A stretch of DNA of 64,000 nt from Allomuricauda sp. (GTDB lineage: Bacteria; Bacteroidota; Bacteroidia; Flavobacteriales; Flavobacteriaceae). This document shows positions 43,393 to 51,586 of the stretch, one piece after another. The notes below the pieces were generated by a model. It was not told the DNA's origin. It saw only the letters and a list, made by a program, of their open reading frames with translations, and did not search any database. The stretch is taken from positions 62,001 through 126,000 of the forward strand of contig NZ_PABT01000009.1 of assembly GCF_002699205.1 (NCBI RefSeq), given 5' to 3'. How positions within the stretch are numbered: position 1 is the first letter of the stretch; each line of letters begins with the position of its first letter. Made by a program: the position numbers and the translations under genes.

Positions 43393-43859
43393 ATGGATTA
43401 TCCGAGAAGGATTTTGGCCAAGAGCAAGAAACGGTATTGCGAAATGGCATGAGGGAACTGCACAAGACAATTGTCAATGTATTATCTTCAGAGGGGAAAA
43501 ATGATAATAAATATGAGAAAATAAAAGTATTGTGGGTTTTTGCAAAGTATGGTGATTTAAGTTCGGACTACGAATCTATCGAAATTGACAATGACTTGTT
43601 CAAAGATTATGCATGGAGCACCACCAAAGGCAAAAGGGTATCTTCACAATGCAGGGCAATGGGCATAAATTATATATATGATGAGTACGATGAATACGAT
43701 GGCACCCTGACCATCAGATTGTCCTTCGATAAGGAAAGCGAAGATTGCCAAATGGTCTATGCATTGAAAACAGTCGTGGATGACCTAATAAAAAAGTTTG
43801 GCAGCGATGATGCACTTGAATTATTCAAAAAAGCAGATTTTCGCATGTACATGGATTAA
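43347..43859 (+). CDS. 3' part of the DUF4062 gene in the -1 frame
   Basis: 170 codons with good bias. The only possible start is a GTG inside the upstream gene, 3 bases past the A6 run, which argues against an independent gene. The segment contains KIKVLWVFAKYGDLSSDYES and LTIRLSFDKESEDCQMVYAL. It is of unknown fold. Either an indel in the A-run, a sequencing error, or programmed -1 slippage at AAA AAA G would join it to the DUF4062 domain. Confidence 0.6.
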   Translation: MDSSKLAFVQFPSNMNGLSEKDFGQEQETVLRNGMRELHKTIVNVLSSEGKNDNKYEKIKVLWVFAKYGDLSSDYESIEIDNDLFKDYAWSTTKGKRVSSQCRAMGINYIYDEYDEYDGTLTIRLSFDKESEDCQMVYALKTVVDDLIKKFGSDDALELFKKADFRMYMD

Positions 43860-43949
43860 CCCACCTAACCCCTATTTCAGTGAATCATTGTCAATGGAAT
43901 TTTCCAGGATGCTATTTAATTTCTTCAATTCTTGATGGTTTTTTTCGAG

Positions 43950-44324
43950 TCAGTCTATTTGCTGCATACGCCACTCTTCGTCAGAGAGTTGGTCTGATTC
44001 AGCAAATCCCAATGATTTGTTTCCAATGTAAAGGGTAATAATTGCCAACAATATGGTCAATCCGGTCAAAAGCCAATTGATGGTCTGGGTTTTTCTGGTC
44101 TCCTTGCCCTGTTGCTCTATCAGTTGTAATAAATCGGACTGGATACGATTGTTCAGTTCACTTTGGCCCAATTGAATCATCGAAATGAAGAAATTGGCTC
44201 CCAGTGACACATTTACATTGGGCCGTGTCATTCGCGAAACCCTTTGGGTACAATCTGAAATAATCTTTTGAATTTCTTCATTTTCCAATCCCGCCGGATA
44301 TGAATCAGGAATCTTTGGTTTCAT
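43950..44324 (-). CDS. Small single-pass membrane protein
   Basis: A 124-residue protein: a soluble N-terminus with IISDCTQRVSRMTRPNVNVS, one membrane helix near the C-terminus (INWLLTGLTILLAIITLYIG), then a short acidic tail. The family is not recognised. It lies 94 bases downstream of the RES-domain gene on the same strand and could be the last gene of that operon. Confidence 0.5.
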   Translation of the reverse strand: MKPKIPDSYPAGLENEEIQKIISDCTQRVSRMTRPNVNVSLGANFFISMIQLGQSELNNRIQSDLLQLIEQQGKETRKTQTINWLLTGLTILLAIITLYIGNKSLGFAESDQLSDEEWRMQQID

Positions 44325-44418
44325 GGAATGGCATGTTTTGTTTGACTAAATATTTTTCATGTTGCAAACTAGCCCAATAAAGAGATAAAATTGATTTTTA
44401 GAATCCTTAAAATTGGGA

Positions 44419-45438
44419 TTAAGTATCGAGTTCTTTGCTTTTCAGATTGAACGTGGTCACTTTATGAAGGTCAACCCTTGTACAATCCATAAGGTCTTGG
44501 TTAAAAATGACGACATTCTTACCGGAGGGGTGCAAAGAACTGGCAAACCGTATGCCACTGGCTCCAGTGTAGATTCGAATAAACTCGCAAACATACTGAG
44601 TTGGGATATATTCTATCTCCGAATCATATCGCCTCATAGGCTTGGACAAATCACGACTGACCCTTTCCCGCAATAACTTGGCCATAATCGTCTCCCGAAC
44701 CATTTCTGGCTGGAACAGAGGGGTGTCCTCTGTAAAATCCACAATATTGACGAATTCGGTTTCCGCTTTGAGCTGGAATGTTCCTATACTTAGTTCATCC
44801 AAATAGGATGCCCGTACTTCATAAAGCACCGTTTTCGGATTATCACATAAATACAAGTAGGGTATACCCAATGGGTTGGCCCTACCCCCTTTTGCCAAAT
44901 CGCGTGTAGGGGCATACATTTTATCCTCGGGATAGGCTTGGTTCCCACTTTGGTGATGGACCCTGGCCCTATATAGCAAAGTGTCCTGTGTCAATCTATA
45001 TTGTGTATTGAAGAATCCATCCCAACCCAATTCAAGCAGTTGGTCCAGATTGGATAAAAATCGATGGGACCATTTCAACTCTTCCTTAAAGATCTCCCAA
45101 TATTCATGGTTGTTGTTTATTTCTTGGATATAATCAACAGGGCTACTGGCATTATGTATGTCGGTATCGATTTTTGGTAAAATATGGTTTAAGATATTCT
45201 CGGCCACTTGATGATTTGAAAAAAAACTCCAATTACCCTGGATTTTGTTTTTGATGCTATCCCCATCTTCGACAGGTCTATAATTATCGATGAGTTCCTG
45301 GAAAAAATCCATGAGCTCGTTGATGTCCATGATAGGCTGATTCGTGGCGTTACAAATAGCACAATCCCCTTTAGAGTTCGAGGCGGAAATAAAGGCCTTT
45401 AATTCGGTATCGATAAAACAACTGGGGCAAACTTCCAT
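44419..45438 (-). CDS. RES domain NAD+-phosphorylase-like protein with zinc-ribbon N-terminus
   Basis: A 339-residue protein. An N-terminal zinc ribbon (CPSC at 4-7, CAIC at 26-29) precedes a HEPN/RES-associated helical region. The C-terminal RES domain has LLYRARVHHQSG, GRANPLGIPYLYLCDN and LYEVRASYLDELSIG, giving the Arg and Glu positions of the NAD+ site. RES enzymes deplete NAD+ as toxins in toxin-antitoxin and defence systems. It begins 3 bases after the sce7725-like gene in a three-gene operon. No Xre antitoxin typical of RES-Xre pairs is adjacent. Confidence 0.8.
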   Translation of the reverse strand: MEVCPSCFIDTELKAFISASNSKGDCAICNATNQPIMDINELMDFFQELIDNYRPVEDGDSIKNKIQGNWSFFSNHQVAENILNHILPKIDTDIHNASSPVDYIQEINNNHEYWEIFKEELKWSHRFLSNLDQLLELGWDGFFNTQYRLTQDTLLYRARVHHQSGNQAYPEDKMYAPTRDLAKGGRANPLGIPYLYLCDNPKTVLYEVRASYLDELSIGTFQLKAETEFVNIVDFTEDTPLFQPEMVRETIMAKLLRERVSRDLSKPMRRYDSEIEYIPTQYVCEFIRIYTGASGIRFASSLHPSGKNVVIFNQDLMDCTRVDLHKVTTFNLKSKELDT

Positions 45439-45441
45439 GGA

Positions 45442-46374
45442 TCAATGATGGCTAAGATAATCTTGAAGGATAAGAAGGTGGTTCTTGATACTGATTTTCT
45501 TTACGGTTCCCAGCCCAGGATAATGTTGACGGTCGTAGTAATCCTCCAATTCTGCAATCGCTGCGTTGTTGAATCCGTTAGCCCTACAAAACCCTACGGC
45601 TTTTTCAGCAGCTTCTGCGAATTTCCCTTGAACGTTGGCAATGGAATCATTGGTGTCCGAGGTAAAATGCCTGATCCAAATTTGGTTGTCGGCTTTCATA
45701 TAGGTCAAGTGGATAACCACCGCCCTAGGAGTGCTCCCACTATCACTGAATTCACTGGGAAGCACCGTATAATCAGAAAAACCACTAAAGCTTTCATTGG
45801 CATAATGAAGATGTTCCTCGGAAAATCGATGCTCCTGAATATCAAGAAAATCACTGTTCCGTTGTTGCTTCTCGAAAAAATCATCCAAACGGATATAGGT
45901 TTTGTCCAAGCCCCTAACATAACGATCCAAAGCCCGGTTTCTTCCTGGGTCTTCCACAACAATAAACTGGACGGTAGCGGATTCCACTAGCCTCCTGAAC
46001 TCAGGATCATCAGGGTTAATATCATTTTGACAAATGACCATACAATCCCCCAATCCGTAATCTGTTATTGCCGTTAAAATGTAGTCGGCATTGTTTCTGT
46101 AATAAAATGCTCTTCCTATCGAGAACTGACCCTGCTGGAGGTATTCCAAAAAAACGTCACGATCCCCGGTCACCTCCCCGACCAAAGGGTTCACAATGAG
46201 AAATGCTTGTTGTCGGGTAGTAGCGAAAGTTGAAAGTGCAATGTTCAAATTGTTGAACGATTCTTTGACCGGTTCCAATATGGGCACAATGGCACCTTGG
46301 GAAGTGTTTGTATTGGCCAAATCCCGTAATGCGATCAATTCAAATTGGCGTGCCCTAAGTAGTGGATAATACAT
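45442..46374 (-). CDS. sce7725 family (phage beta protein-like) protein
   Basis: A 310-residue protein that opens YYPLLRARQFELIALRDLAN and IVPILEPVKESF, the pattern of sce7725/T4 beta-protein-like proteins. IRLDDFFEKQQRNSDFLD and AVVIHLTYMKADNQIWIRHF fit later parts of the same family. The biochemical role is unknown. Its 5' end overlaps the sce7726-type gene by 20 bases and it ends 3 bases before the RES gene. Confidence 0.75.
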   Translation of the reverse strand: MYYPLLRARQFELIALRDLANTNTSQGAIVPILEPVKESFNNLNIALSTFATTRQQAFLIVNPLVGEVTGDRDVFLEYLQQGQFSIGRAFYYRNNADYILTAITDYGLGDCMVICQNDINPDDPEFRRLVESATVQFIVVEDPGRNRALDRYVRGLDKTYIRLDDFFEKQQRNSDFLDIQEHRFSEEHLHYANESFSGFSDYTVLPSEFSDSGSTPRAVVIHLTYMKADNQIWIRHFTSDTNDSIANVQGKFAEAAEKAVGFCRANGFNNAAIAELEDYYDRQHYPGLGTVKKISIKNHLLILQDYLSHH

Positions 46375-47245
46375 GGTTCGGTTTGATTGGTGATTTAAGA
46401 TGATCCATCAATGCTTTCCTTTCCGCCGTGGACAACTTCAGGGCAAGGCTCATTTGATTGAATTCCCTATAATGTTTCTTATTGAGGGCGATGGGCTTTT
46501 GCCTGGCCTTCATAATAGAAATGAAATAGGAATTGAGTTCATCATTTGGGATCTGTAAGATCAATTCCCTACATTTCTCAAATTGGTTGAAACTGGTCAT
46601 TTTTGGCAAGCTTCCAAAATGTTTTTTGACCAGATTTTTGTATTCGTGCGTGTGCAGTACTTTCATGATGGTATTTTTGTCCACCTCACTATTGGGAATG
46701 GCCCTACGGTAAACCTGAAACTTTTCAATGCTATCGGGTTGGTACAAAATAATGCCGATATCCTTTCCGAAATGCTCATATTGACCCAATCGTGATTCTG
46801 AAAGCACCAAATAGATTTCATTAAATGCTCTTTGGTAATTTATCAATTGGAAGTCCAAACGTTTGGCCGAGTCCATCTCAGTCTTTATTTCAAAGACCTT
46901 GGAAGTTCCATTGAACATAGCAAGGTCGGCAACCGCATTTCCTACCCTGAATTCCGAGAAAACCTGTGAATCACCGGTGGCGACCTCCTCAATCAAACAT
47001 TCATTCAAGAAACTGTTCTTAAATATATATTCGTTTTGGTAATGGCCTTCAAGAATTTTATAAACGTACCTAAGATATTCTACAAACGTGGTATTGTCCA
47101 TGGTCAACCAATCTTCATCATACCTTTTTATTTTATGGTAAATGGAGGTAAAATCATTTTTGAACCATGGTTTGACCTGATTTCTGGAAAACAAGGAGGA
47201 ATAATCCCGTAATTGGTTGATGGAAAATGTGGAAGTACTTGCCAT
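46355..47245 (-). CDS. sce7726 family PD-(D/E)XK-like protein
   Basis: A 296-residue protein with FRVGNAVADLAMFNGTSKVF (Asp107) then FEIKTEMDSAKRL (Glu119-x-Lys121), a PD-(D/E)XK core. The RLDFQLINYQRAFNEIYLVL that follows is typical of sce7726 proteins. It is first in the sce7726-sce7725-RES operon. A nuclease-like protein, a beta-protein-like protein and an NAD+-consuming enzyme together look like an anti-phage module, though no such activity is shown here. Confidence 0.78.
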   Translation of the reverse strand: MASTSTFSINQLRDYSSLFSRNQVKPWFKNDFTSIYHKIKRYDEDWLTMDNTTFVEYLRYVYKILEGHYQNEYIFKNSFLNECLIEEVATGDSQVFSEFRVGNAVADLAMFNGTSKVFEIKTEMDSAKRLDFQLINYQRAFNEIYLVLSESRLGQYEHFGKDIGIILYQPDSIEKFQVYRRAIPNSEVDKNTIMKVLHTHEYKNLVKKHFGSLPKMTSFNQFEKCRELILQIPNDELNSYFISIMKARQKPIALNKKHYREFNQMSLALKLSTAERKALMDHLKSPIKPNHVLSTT

Positions 47246-47344
47246 GAAACAAAGTTAGGTTTAATATTTTATTTTCAACATTTTTCAACAAATGAACCCT
47301 TGTTTTTCAACCATGGCTTTTTGGATGCCCTGAGTTAAGCCGCC

Positions 47345-47605
47345 TTGGAAGGCATTCCCATTGACCAAGAAATGAAAACCTATGCCGAAAACTGGCGGTA
47401 CAATACCCATGTGTTCATTTTACCCCCTTGGAAGGACATCTACCTAACCGATGCGCAACGAAAACAGGATTGGAACGAAGCTGTGTTCACCTACAACAAA
47501 ATGATACAGACCTACCGAAGTTATCAATACGATCTTGTCGAGGTACCAAAAGCACCTGTTGGGGAAAGGGCTGATTTCATTCTTGACCATATCAAGGGGA
47601 AGTAA
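47345..47605 (+). pseudogene. C-terminal fragment of an AAA/NadR-like ATPase
   Basis: An 86-codon frame matching the end of small AAA_28/NadR-type ATPases (VFILPPWKDIYLTDAQRKQD, VFTYNKMIQTYRSYQY, PKAPVGERADFIL). The Walker A part is missing. It lies at the junction between the defence-like island and the mobilisation genes, so it is probably debris from an insertion event. It converges on the coupling-protein gene with an 11-base gap. Confidence 0.65.
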
Positions 47606-47616
47606 CAGCTGAGACC

Positions 47617-49218
47617 TTACTTTCCTCCTTGTTGACCAAATATCGACCTCACCTCACGGTGCACCTTCAAATAGTGCCGCTCCAAATCCCCTTCCTTGAT
47701 TTCAAGGGGCTTGGGCAACCCTTTGGGAATTTCAGGTCTGGGAAACCGTACTTTTCGGTCCTTCCCGTCCGCAAAGACCACGAACTCCCCTTGTTTCAAC
47801 CGAAAGAAGACCTCTGCCCTACGTTTGGACACTTCTTTCTCCCCTTCTGTAATGCGTCGTTCCAAGTTAAGTCCCGAACTCTTGCTCACGCTGCGGGTGG
47901 GTATTTTTACCAACTCAAAAAAACGTTCGTAATATCGAGCCGTATCGGGATCATTCACCTTTCCAAAGAACTGGTAGGACAGATTGGACAAAATGGCCTT
48001 GCTGGCCTTCTCCCCGTACATCATATCGTTTTGGACCTTATCCTGTAGCACATATACGCTCACAATATCGTAGCTCCGCAGGGTGGCCGGGATACGGTGC
48101 ATGTTCAACAAGCGTAAGGTGGAGGCCTCTTCCAACAACATAAAGGAGGGCTTTCGGTTGCGTTGGCTCATTTGTTTAGAGATGGTATGTATGATGGTGG
48201 CAATCACAGGAGATAGGGAGGCATCTTTTTGTGGGTTGTTCACCAAGGCAATGACCGAGGGATTCTCGCCATTATTGATGTCCAAGGGAATCTCATCGGC
48301 GGACAGTACCATAAAGATCTTTCGGGTACTGATCTTCTTGATGGCATTGGCCAAGGTACTCATGACCCCTGCAGTCTGCCGCTCCGATCCCACCCCGCTG
48401 ATAAAGGCGTCTGCCATGGCGCGTGAGGTAAGATTCTCCCTTAAAAACTTGATCAGGCTCTTGGTTCCCAATTGTTGGTAGAGGGCCATCACATGGGGCA
48501 GCGTACAAAAATCGGGGTATTCGGTCTTGAGCCGCCATATCAGTCCGCTGATCAAGCCCTCCGCAGCATCCTTAAAAAAACGGGAGGTACTGTTCTCGTC
48601 GGAGTCCCGATGTTCCATCAGGTTTTCCAACAATACCCGGGATACCTCATGGACACTCTCCTCATCGGGCAGGTAACGGGGTGCGATGGGATTCACCCGA
48701 TTGTAGATCGGCCCAAAGGACACGATGTGAAAGGGCACCTTCTGGTCTTTCCAAAGAGGACAGGCCATTTCCGTGATCTCAAAATCCTTGTAATCATGGA
48801 TGACGCCTGAGAAACCCTCTTTTTTAAAATGTTCCAAAAACCCATAGATGACACTTTCAGTCTTCCCACTTCCAGCAGAGGCCATAACGGACACGCCCCT
48901 GCGGATGTTCCCCAGGACCAGGGATTTGCCCTTGACCCTTAATTTAACCTCGAACACCTTGGAAGGTCTAGTGGAATCCTTATAGTAATCCACCAGACCA
49001 TAAATGACAGTATGCACAAAAAACAAGGGGAGCCATAGACCCATTGACTGTTTCAAAAGTAAGTCCCAGCCGAATATCCCTCCCATGGCGGTTGCCACCA
49101 TAAGCAGGATACCGAGATAATACAGAAAGCCATACTTGAGGTATCGATTGGCCACAAAGGAGATTCCTCCCCCAACGATCAAACCGATTATACATTCCAT
49201 CCATCCTAAATTTTCCAT
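47617..49218 (-). CDS. Type IV secretion coupling ATPase (VirD4/TraG-like, MobC)
   Basis: A 533-residue ATPase with two N-terminal membrane segments (about 8-50 and 61-76). Walker A is at ASAGSGKTES (113-122), GVIHDYKDFE follows, and Walker B is SFMLLEEAST. The family links the relaxosome to the conjugation pore. It is the last gene of the BfmA-relaxase-coupling protein operon (12-base gap). No pore-forming tra genes are in the window, so transfer would need a helper system. Confidence 0.88.
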   Translation of the reverse strand: MENLGWMECIIGLIVGGGISFVANRYLKYGFLYYLGILLMVATAMGGIFGWDLLLKQSMGLWLPLFFVHTVIYGLVDYYKDSTRPSKVFEVKLRVKGKSLVLGNIRRGVSVMASAGSGKTESVIYGFLEHFKKEGFSGVIHDYKDFEITEMACPLWKDQKVPFHIVSFGPIYNRVNPIAPRYLPDEESVHEVSRVLLENLMEHRDSDENSTSRFFKDAAEGLISGLIWRLKTEYPDFCTLPHVMALYQQLGTKSLIKFLRENLTSRAMADAFISGVGSERQTAGVMSTLANAIKKISTRKIFMVLSADEIPLDINNGENPSVIALVNNPQKDASLSPVIATIIHTISKQMSQRNRKPSFMLLEEASTLRLLNMHRIPATLRSYDIVSVYVLQDKVQNDMMYGEKASKAILSNLSYQFFGKVNDPDTARYYERFFELVKIPTRSVSKSSGLNLERRITEGEKEVSKRRAEVFFRLKQGEFVVFADGKDRKVRFPRPEIPKGLPKPLEIKEGDLERHYLKVHREVRSIFGQQGGK

Positions 49219-49230
49219 AGCAACACTGTT

Positions 49231-50250
49231 TTAAATTCCGATCGATCCAGATTCCAAGGCCTTTCCGATCCCTTTTTTGAGCTGCATCATCGCCTTATAG
49301 GCCAATTGGGCCTTGTTGGTGGGGATGGTCGGCACCTGGATACCCGCCTTGAAGAGCAGCTGCTTGGCCGCTTGCCGTTCATTCGTTGGCAATCCCAATA
49401 ATGCGGAAAAGAAGCGTTTGGGATCCTTGTCCAAGAGATTACGGGCATGGTAAGTCTCCACAAAATTTCTTTTGTACCCGAACTGTTTGTCAAAAGTCTT
49501 TTCCGCTGCCCGATAGAACTTATCCCGATCAAAGCCCTGTTTGACGGTCTGCCCATGGAGCGTGGTCTCGGAAGTTCGGAACTTGGACCCCGGGGAAAGG
49601 CTATGGGTATTGGTCCTGTCCATTCGGCTGACAATAATGTGGATATGGCTCTGGTGGCCTTCCTTGGCCATACCGGGTACGATCCGCTTCCCGTTCAATT
49701 GGTGTGGGGCCTCCCTTTCAAGGGCATTGATCTGTTCCCGGAGCTTGGCAATTTCCCCTTGCTCCCGTCCTTCTTGGATGGCCCTGACCCGGTGTTGCAG
49801 TTCCAAGATCTTGCTGGCATGGGCCTGGTTTTCCTTGACCTCACGATCCTTTTCGGAATAGGTGCGTTCCCGTTCCAATTTAGCAAAATAGAGGATTTCC
49901 TTGACGGTCACTTCGCGGTCCCGGTAAAAGGAGGCCGCATAGGCCTGCATGACCTGCCGAGCATATTGCCTCAGTTTCTCGGGGTCGTTTCCGATATGCT
50001 GGAGTTCCCTTTGGGAGGGACTCACCACCAGGGAATAGAACTTGGGCTCCCGTTTCTTGAGCTTTGCCGTATTGGCGTCGATCTCGGCAATGACCCGCTC
50101 CGCATCGATGTTGTTCTCTTCCTGGTTAAAATACCCCTCCTGCTGTTCCGGTTCCTTTCCTTCGTTCTCCTTTCCGAGATAATTGACAAAATCCCGGGCA
50201 CTGCCCTTAAAATTGTCCCCCAGTTGTTGGCGTGTGATGGCGATGTACAT
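49231..50250 (-). CDS. Relaxase/mobilisation protein (MobB, DUF5712-like)
   Basis: A 339-residue relaxase. HQSHIHIIVS at 199-208 supplies the metal-binding His cluster, and TRQQLGDNFKGSARDFVNYL at the start matches DUF5712 mobilisation proteins. The catalytic Tyr is probably among the early Tyr residues (Tyr2 or Tyr24); I cannot decide which. It nicks oriT and pilots the strand. A long helical insert (about 115-185) separates the two parts. It begins 2 bases after the accessory protein gene. Confidence 0.82.
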   Translation of the reverse strand: MYIAITRQQLGDNFKGSARDFVNYLGKENEGKEPEQQEGYFNQEENNIDAERVIAEIDANTAKLKKREPKFYSLVVSPSQRELQHIGNDPEKLRQYARQVMQAYAASFYRDREVTVKEILYFAKLERERTYSEKDREVKENQAHASKILELQHRVRAIQEGREQGEIAKLREQINALEREAPHQLNGKRIVPGMAKEGHQSHIHIIVSRMDRTNTHSLSPGSKFRTSETTLHGQTVKQGFDRDKFYRAAEKTFDKQFGYKRNFVETYHARNLLDKDPKRFFSALLGLPTNERQAAKQLLFKAGIQVPTIPTNKAQLAYKAMMQLKKGIGKALESGSIGI

Positions 50251-50252
50251 AC

Positions 50253-50837
50253 TTATTGCTTTTTAAGTTTTATGCGGTATTTTTCGATGGCCTCGGGGTT
50301 CAAGTCCAATTTGAGGTGGTCCTTGCCAAAGCGGTTATGGAACACGCTCACATGGTCTAGCACGTATTTAAAATCCTCCTTGAGCTCCTCCATTTGTTCC
50401 TCCAGTCGGTCATAACGGATCTTGGGCACGGTGACCTCTCCATCAAAAGCTTCAGTCTCCTTGGGTGGCTTGGCCTCGGTCAATTGCTGTTCGATAAAAT
50501 CAAAATCGCTGTCCCATTCCTCATCCTCGGATGCCAGCTCCTGCTCAAAGAGCGCCTGCATCATCCCAACGGTGGGCAGGGTCTGTTCCTTTTCGATGCT
50601 GCGCATGATGGCGATCATGGCATTGAAGCGCCGACTTATGTAGTGCTTCATACTGGCCATGGTCTCCCCCAGGTGTTGGTCCGGGGAGATTCCATGTCGT
50701 TCAAAAAAGTCCATCATGGCCAAAAGGGTTAGGGATTGGGATTTTCCAAAAAGCTTGGAAAACCGTCTAAATTTTACCACTACTGAGTTTTTAATGCCCA
50801 GAGTTGTAAACCCTTCCTTTTCGTATCCTTTATCCAT
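50253..50837 (-). CDS. bfmA: BfmA/BtgA-type mobilisation accessory protein
   Basis: A 194-residue protein opening with GIKNSVVVKFRRFSKLFGKS, a ribbon-helix-helix-like oriT-binding start. A helical middle (SQSLTLLAMMDFFERHGISP, KHYISRRFNAMIAIMRSIEK) and a coiled C-terminus follow. This is the pattern of BfmA/BtgA proteins of Bacteroidota mobilisable elements, which help the relaxase bind oriT. The candidate oriT lies immediately upstream. Confidence 0.8.
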   Translation of the reverse strand: MDKGYEKEGFTTLGIKNSVVVKFRRFSKLFGKSQSLTLLAMMDFFERHGISPDQHLGETMASMKHYISRRFNAMIAIMRSIEKEQTLPTVGMMQALFEQELASEDEEWDSDFDFIEQQLTEAKPPKETEAFDGEVTVPKIRYDRLEEQMEELKEDFKYVLDHVSVFHNRFGKDHLKLDLNPEAIEKYRIKLKKQ

Positions 50838-51204
50838 TTTTTTGTAAAAAACGACCTGATTTTATTGGGCCAGAGGCCTTTTTTAGTAAAAAACTGCCGA
50901 ACGCTTATTTTTCTTGATTCCGAAAACCCCCAAAAACAGGGGGCCTTGCGCAGCAACTATGATCGGTAGGACGCGCGAGCGTGCTACCCTCTTGCTTCTC
51001 CGATTTGTCCCTGCGGGACAAAATCGTATCGCACAACATGACCCAAGGGTCAGTTGCCTGTTCGTTGAAAGTCAAATCGATGGGTACGGACATAAGGAAA
51101 GTCAAACCATTCCGCCAAGGCAGATCAAAATACGTTCCGTACTTAAAATGCTGTTGAAAACCAACCCTTTAAAGATAGAAAAACCAACCATGAACCCATA
51201 AAAA
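50838..51204. other. oriT: Candidate origin of transfer (oriT) with several hairpins
   Basis: A noncoding gap directly upstream of the mobilisation operon with clustered inverted repeats. CCCCC/GGGGG is at 50927-50943. A stem GGTAG-ACGC/GCGT-CTACC with a GCGA loop and one G-G mismatch is at 50965-50988. CGATTTGTCCC/GGGACAAAATCG with one bulged base is at 51001-51026. Position and structure suit an oriT with its nic site near one hairpin, but I cannot place the nick. Confidence 0.55.
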
Positions 51205-51228
51205 AAGCCCATCATAATGGATGGGCTT
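51205..51228 (-). terminator. Rho-independent terminator
   Basis: A 9-base-pair stem (AAGCCCATC with GATGGGCTT) and a 6-base loop. On the minus strand it is followed by a run of T. It ends the RadC-small gene transcripts before the oriT region. Confidence 0.8.
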
Positions 51229-51247
51229 CGATGGTGTGTTTTGTGGT

Positions 51248-51445
51248 TTACATATTGAATACAAAATCATAATTGTATAGATTTCGCATAGCTTCCTCTT
51301 CCAATAGGACATCATAGTCCTTGTCATGGGTTTTGGCAAATTGGAGCAATTCGGTCCCGGAACGACTTTCCACATCTTCTTTGGATACGGAAAGCAAGCG
51401 TTCCTGGGTTTCGCTATCGAGGTTTGTAAAATTCAAATAGACCAT
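51248..51445 (-). CDS. Small acidic protein, unknown
   Basis: A 65-residue acidic protein (LDSETQERLLSVSKEDVESR, KDYDVLLEEEAMRNLYNYDF) just before a terminator. The family is not recognised. Its place after RadC in the transcript and its plausible codon use support a real gene of the mobile element. Confidence 0.5.
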   Translation of the reverse strand: MVYLNFTNLDSETQERLLSVSKEDVESRSGTELLQFAKTHDKDYDVLLEEEAMRNLYNYDFVFNM

Positions 51446-51471
51446 AATTCAATGTTAAAGAAATTTATTGC

Positions 51472-51576
51472 TCACAAATCATAAAGGATAGGGTCAAAAC
51501 CATCGGGATAATCCCCAAGGTCATGTTTCAGTTCCGACCCTATTTCAAGATCGGTCATATCTGTATTCGCTTCCAT
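51472..51576 (-). CDS. Very small acidic protein, unknown
   Basis: A 34-residue acidic peptide from the ATG at 51574-51576 (MTDLEIGSELKHDLGDYPDG). A longer form starting inside the RadC gene is possible. It sits between the RadC gene and the next small gene with short gaps. Too short to classify. Confidence 0.35.
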   Translation of the reverse strand: MEANTDMTDLEIGSELKHDLGDYPDGFDPILYDL

Positions 51577-51586
51577 GGTATTATTT

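Noticed and set aside
49447-50415. 322-codon open frame on the plus strand
   Set aside because: Antisense to the relaxase and BfmA-type genes, whose motifs are clear.
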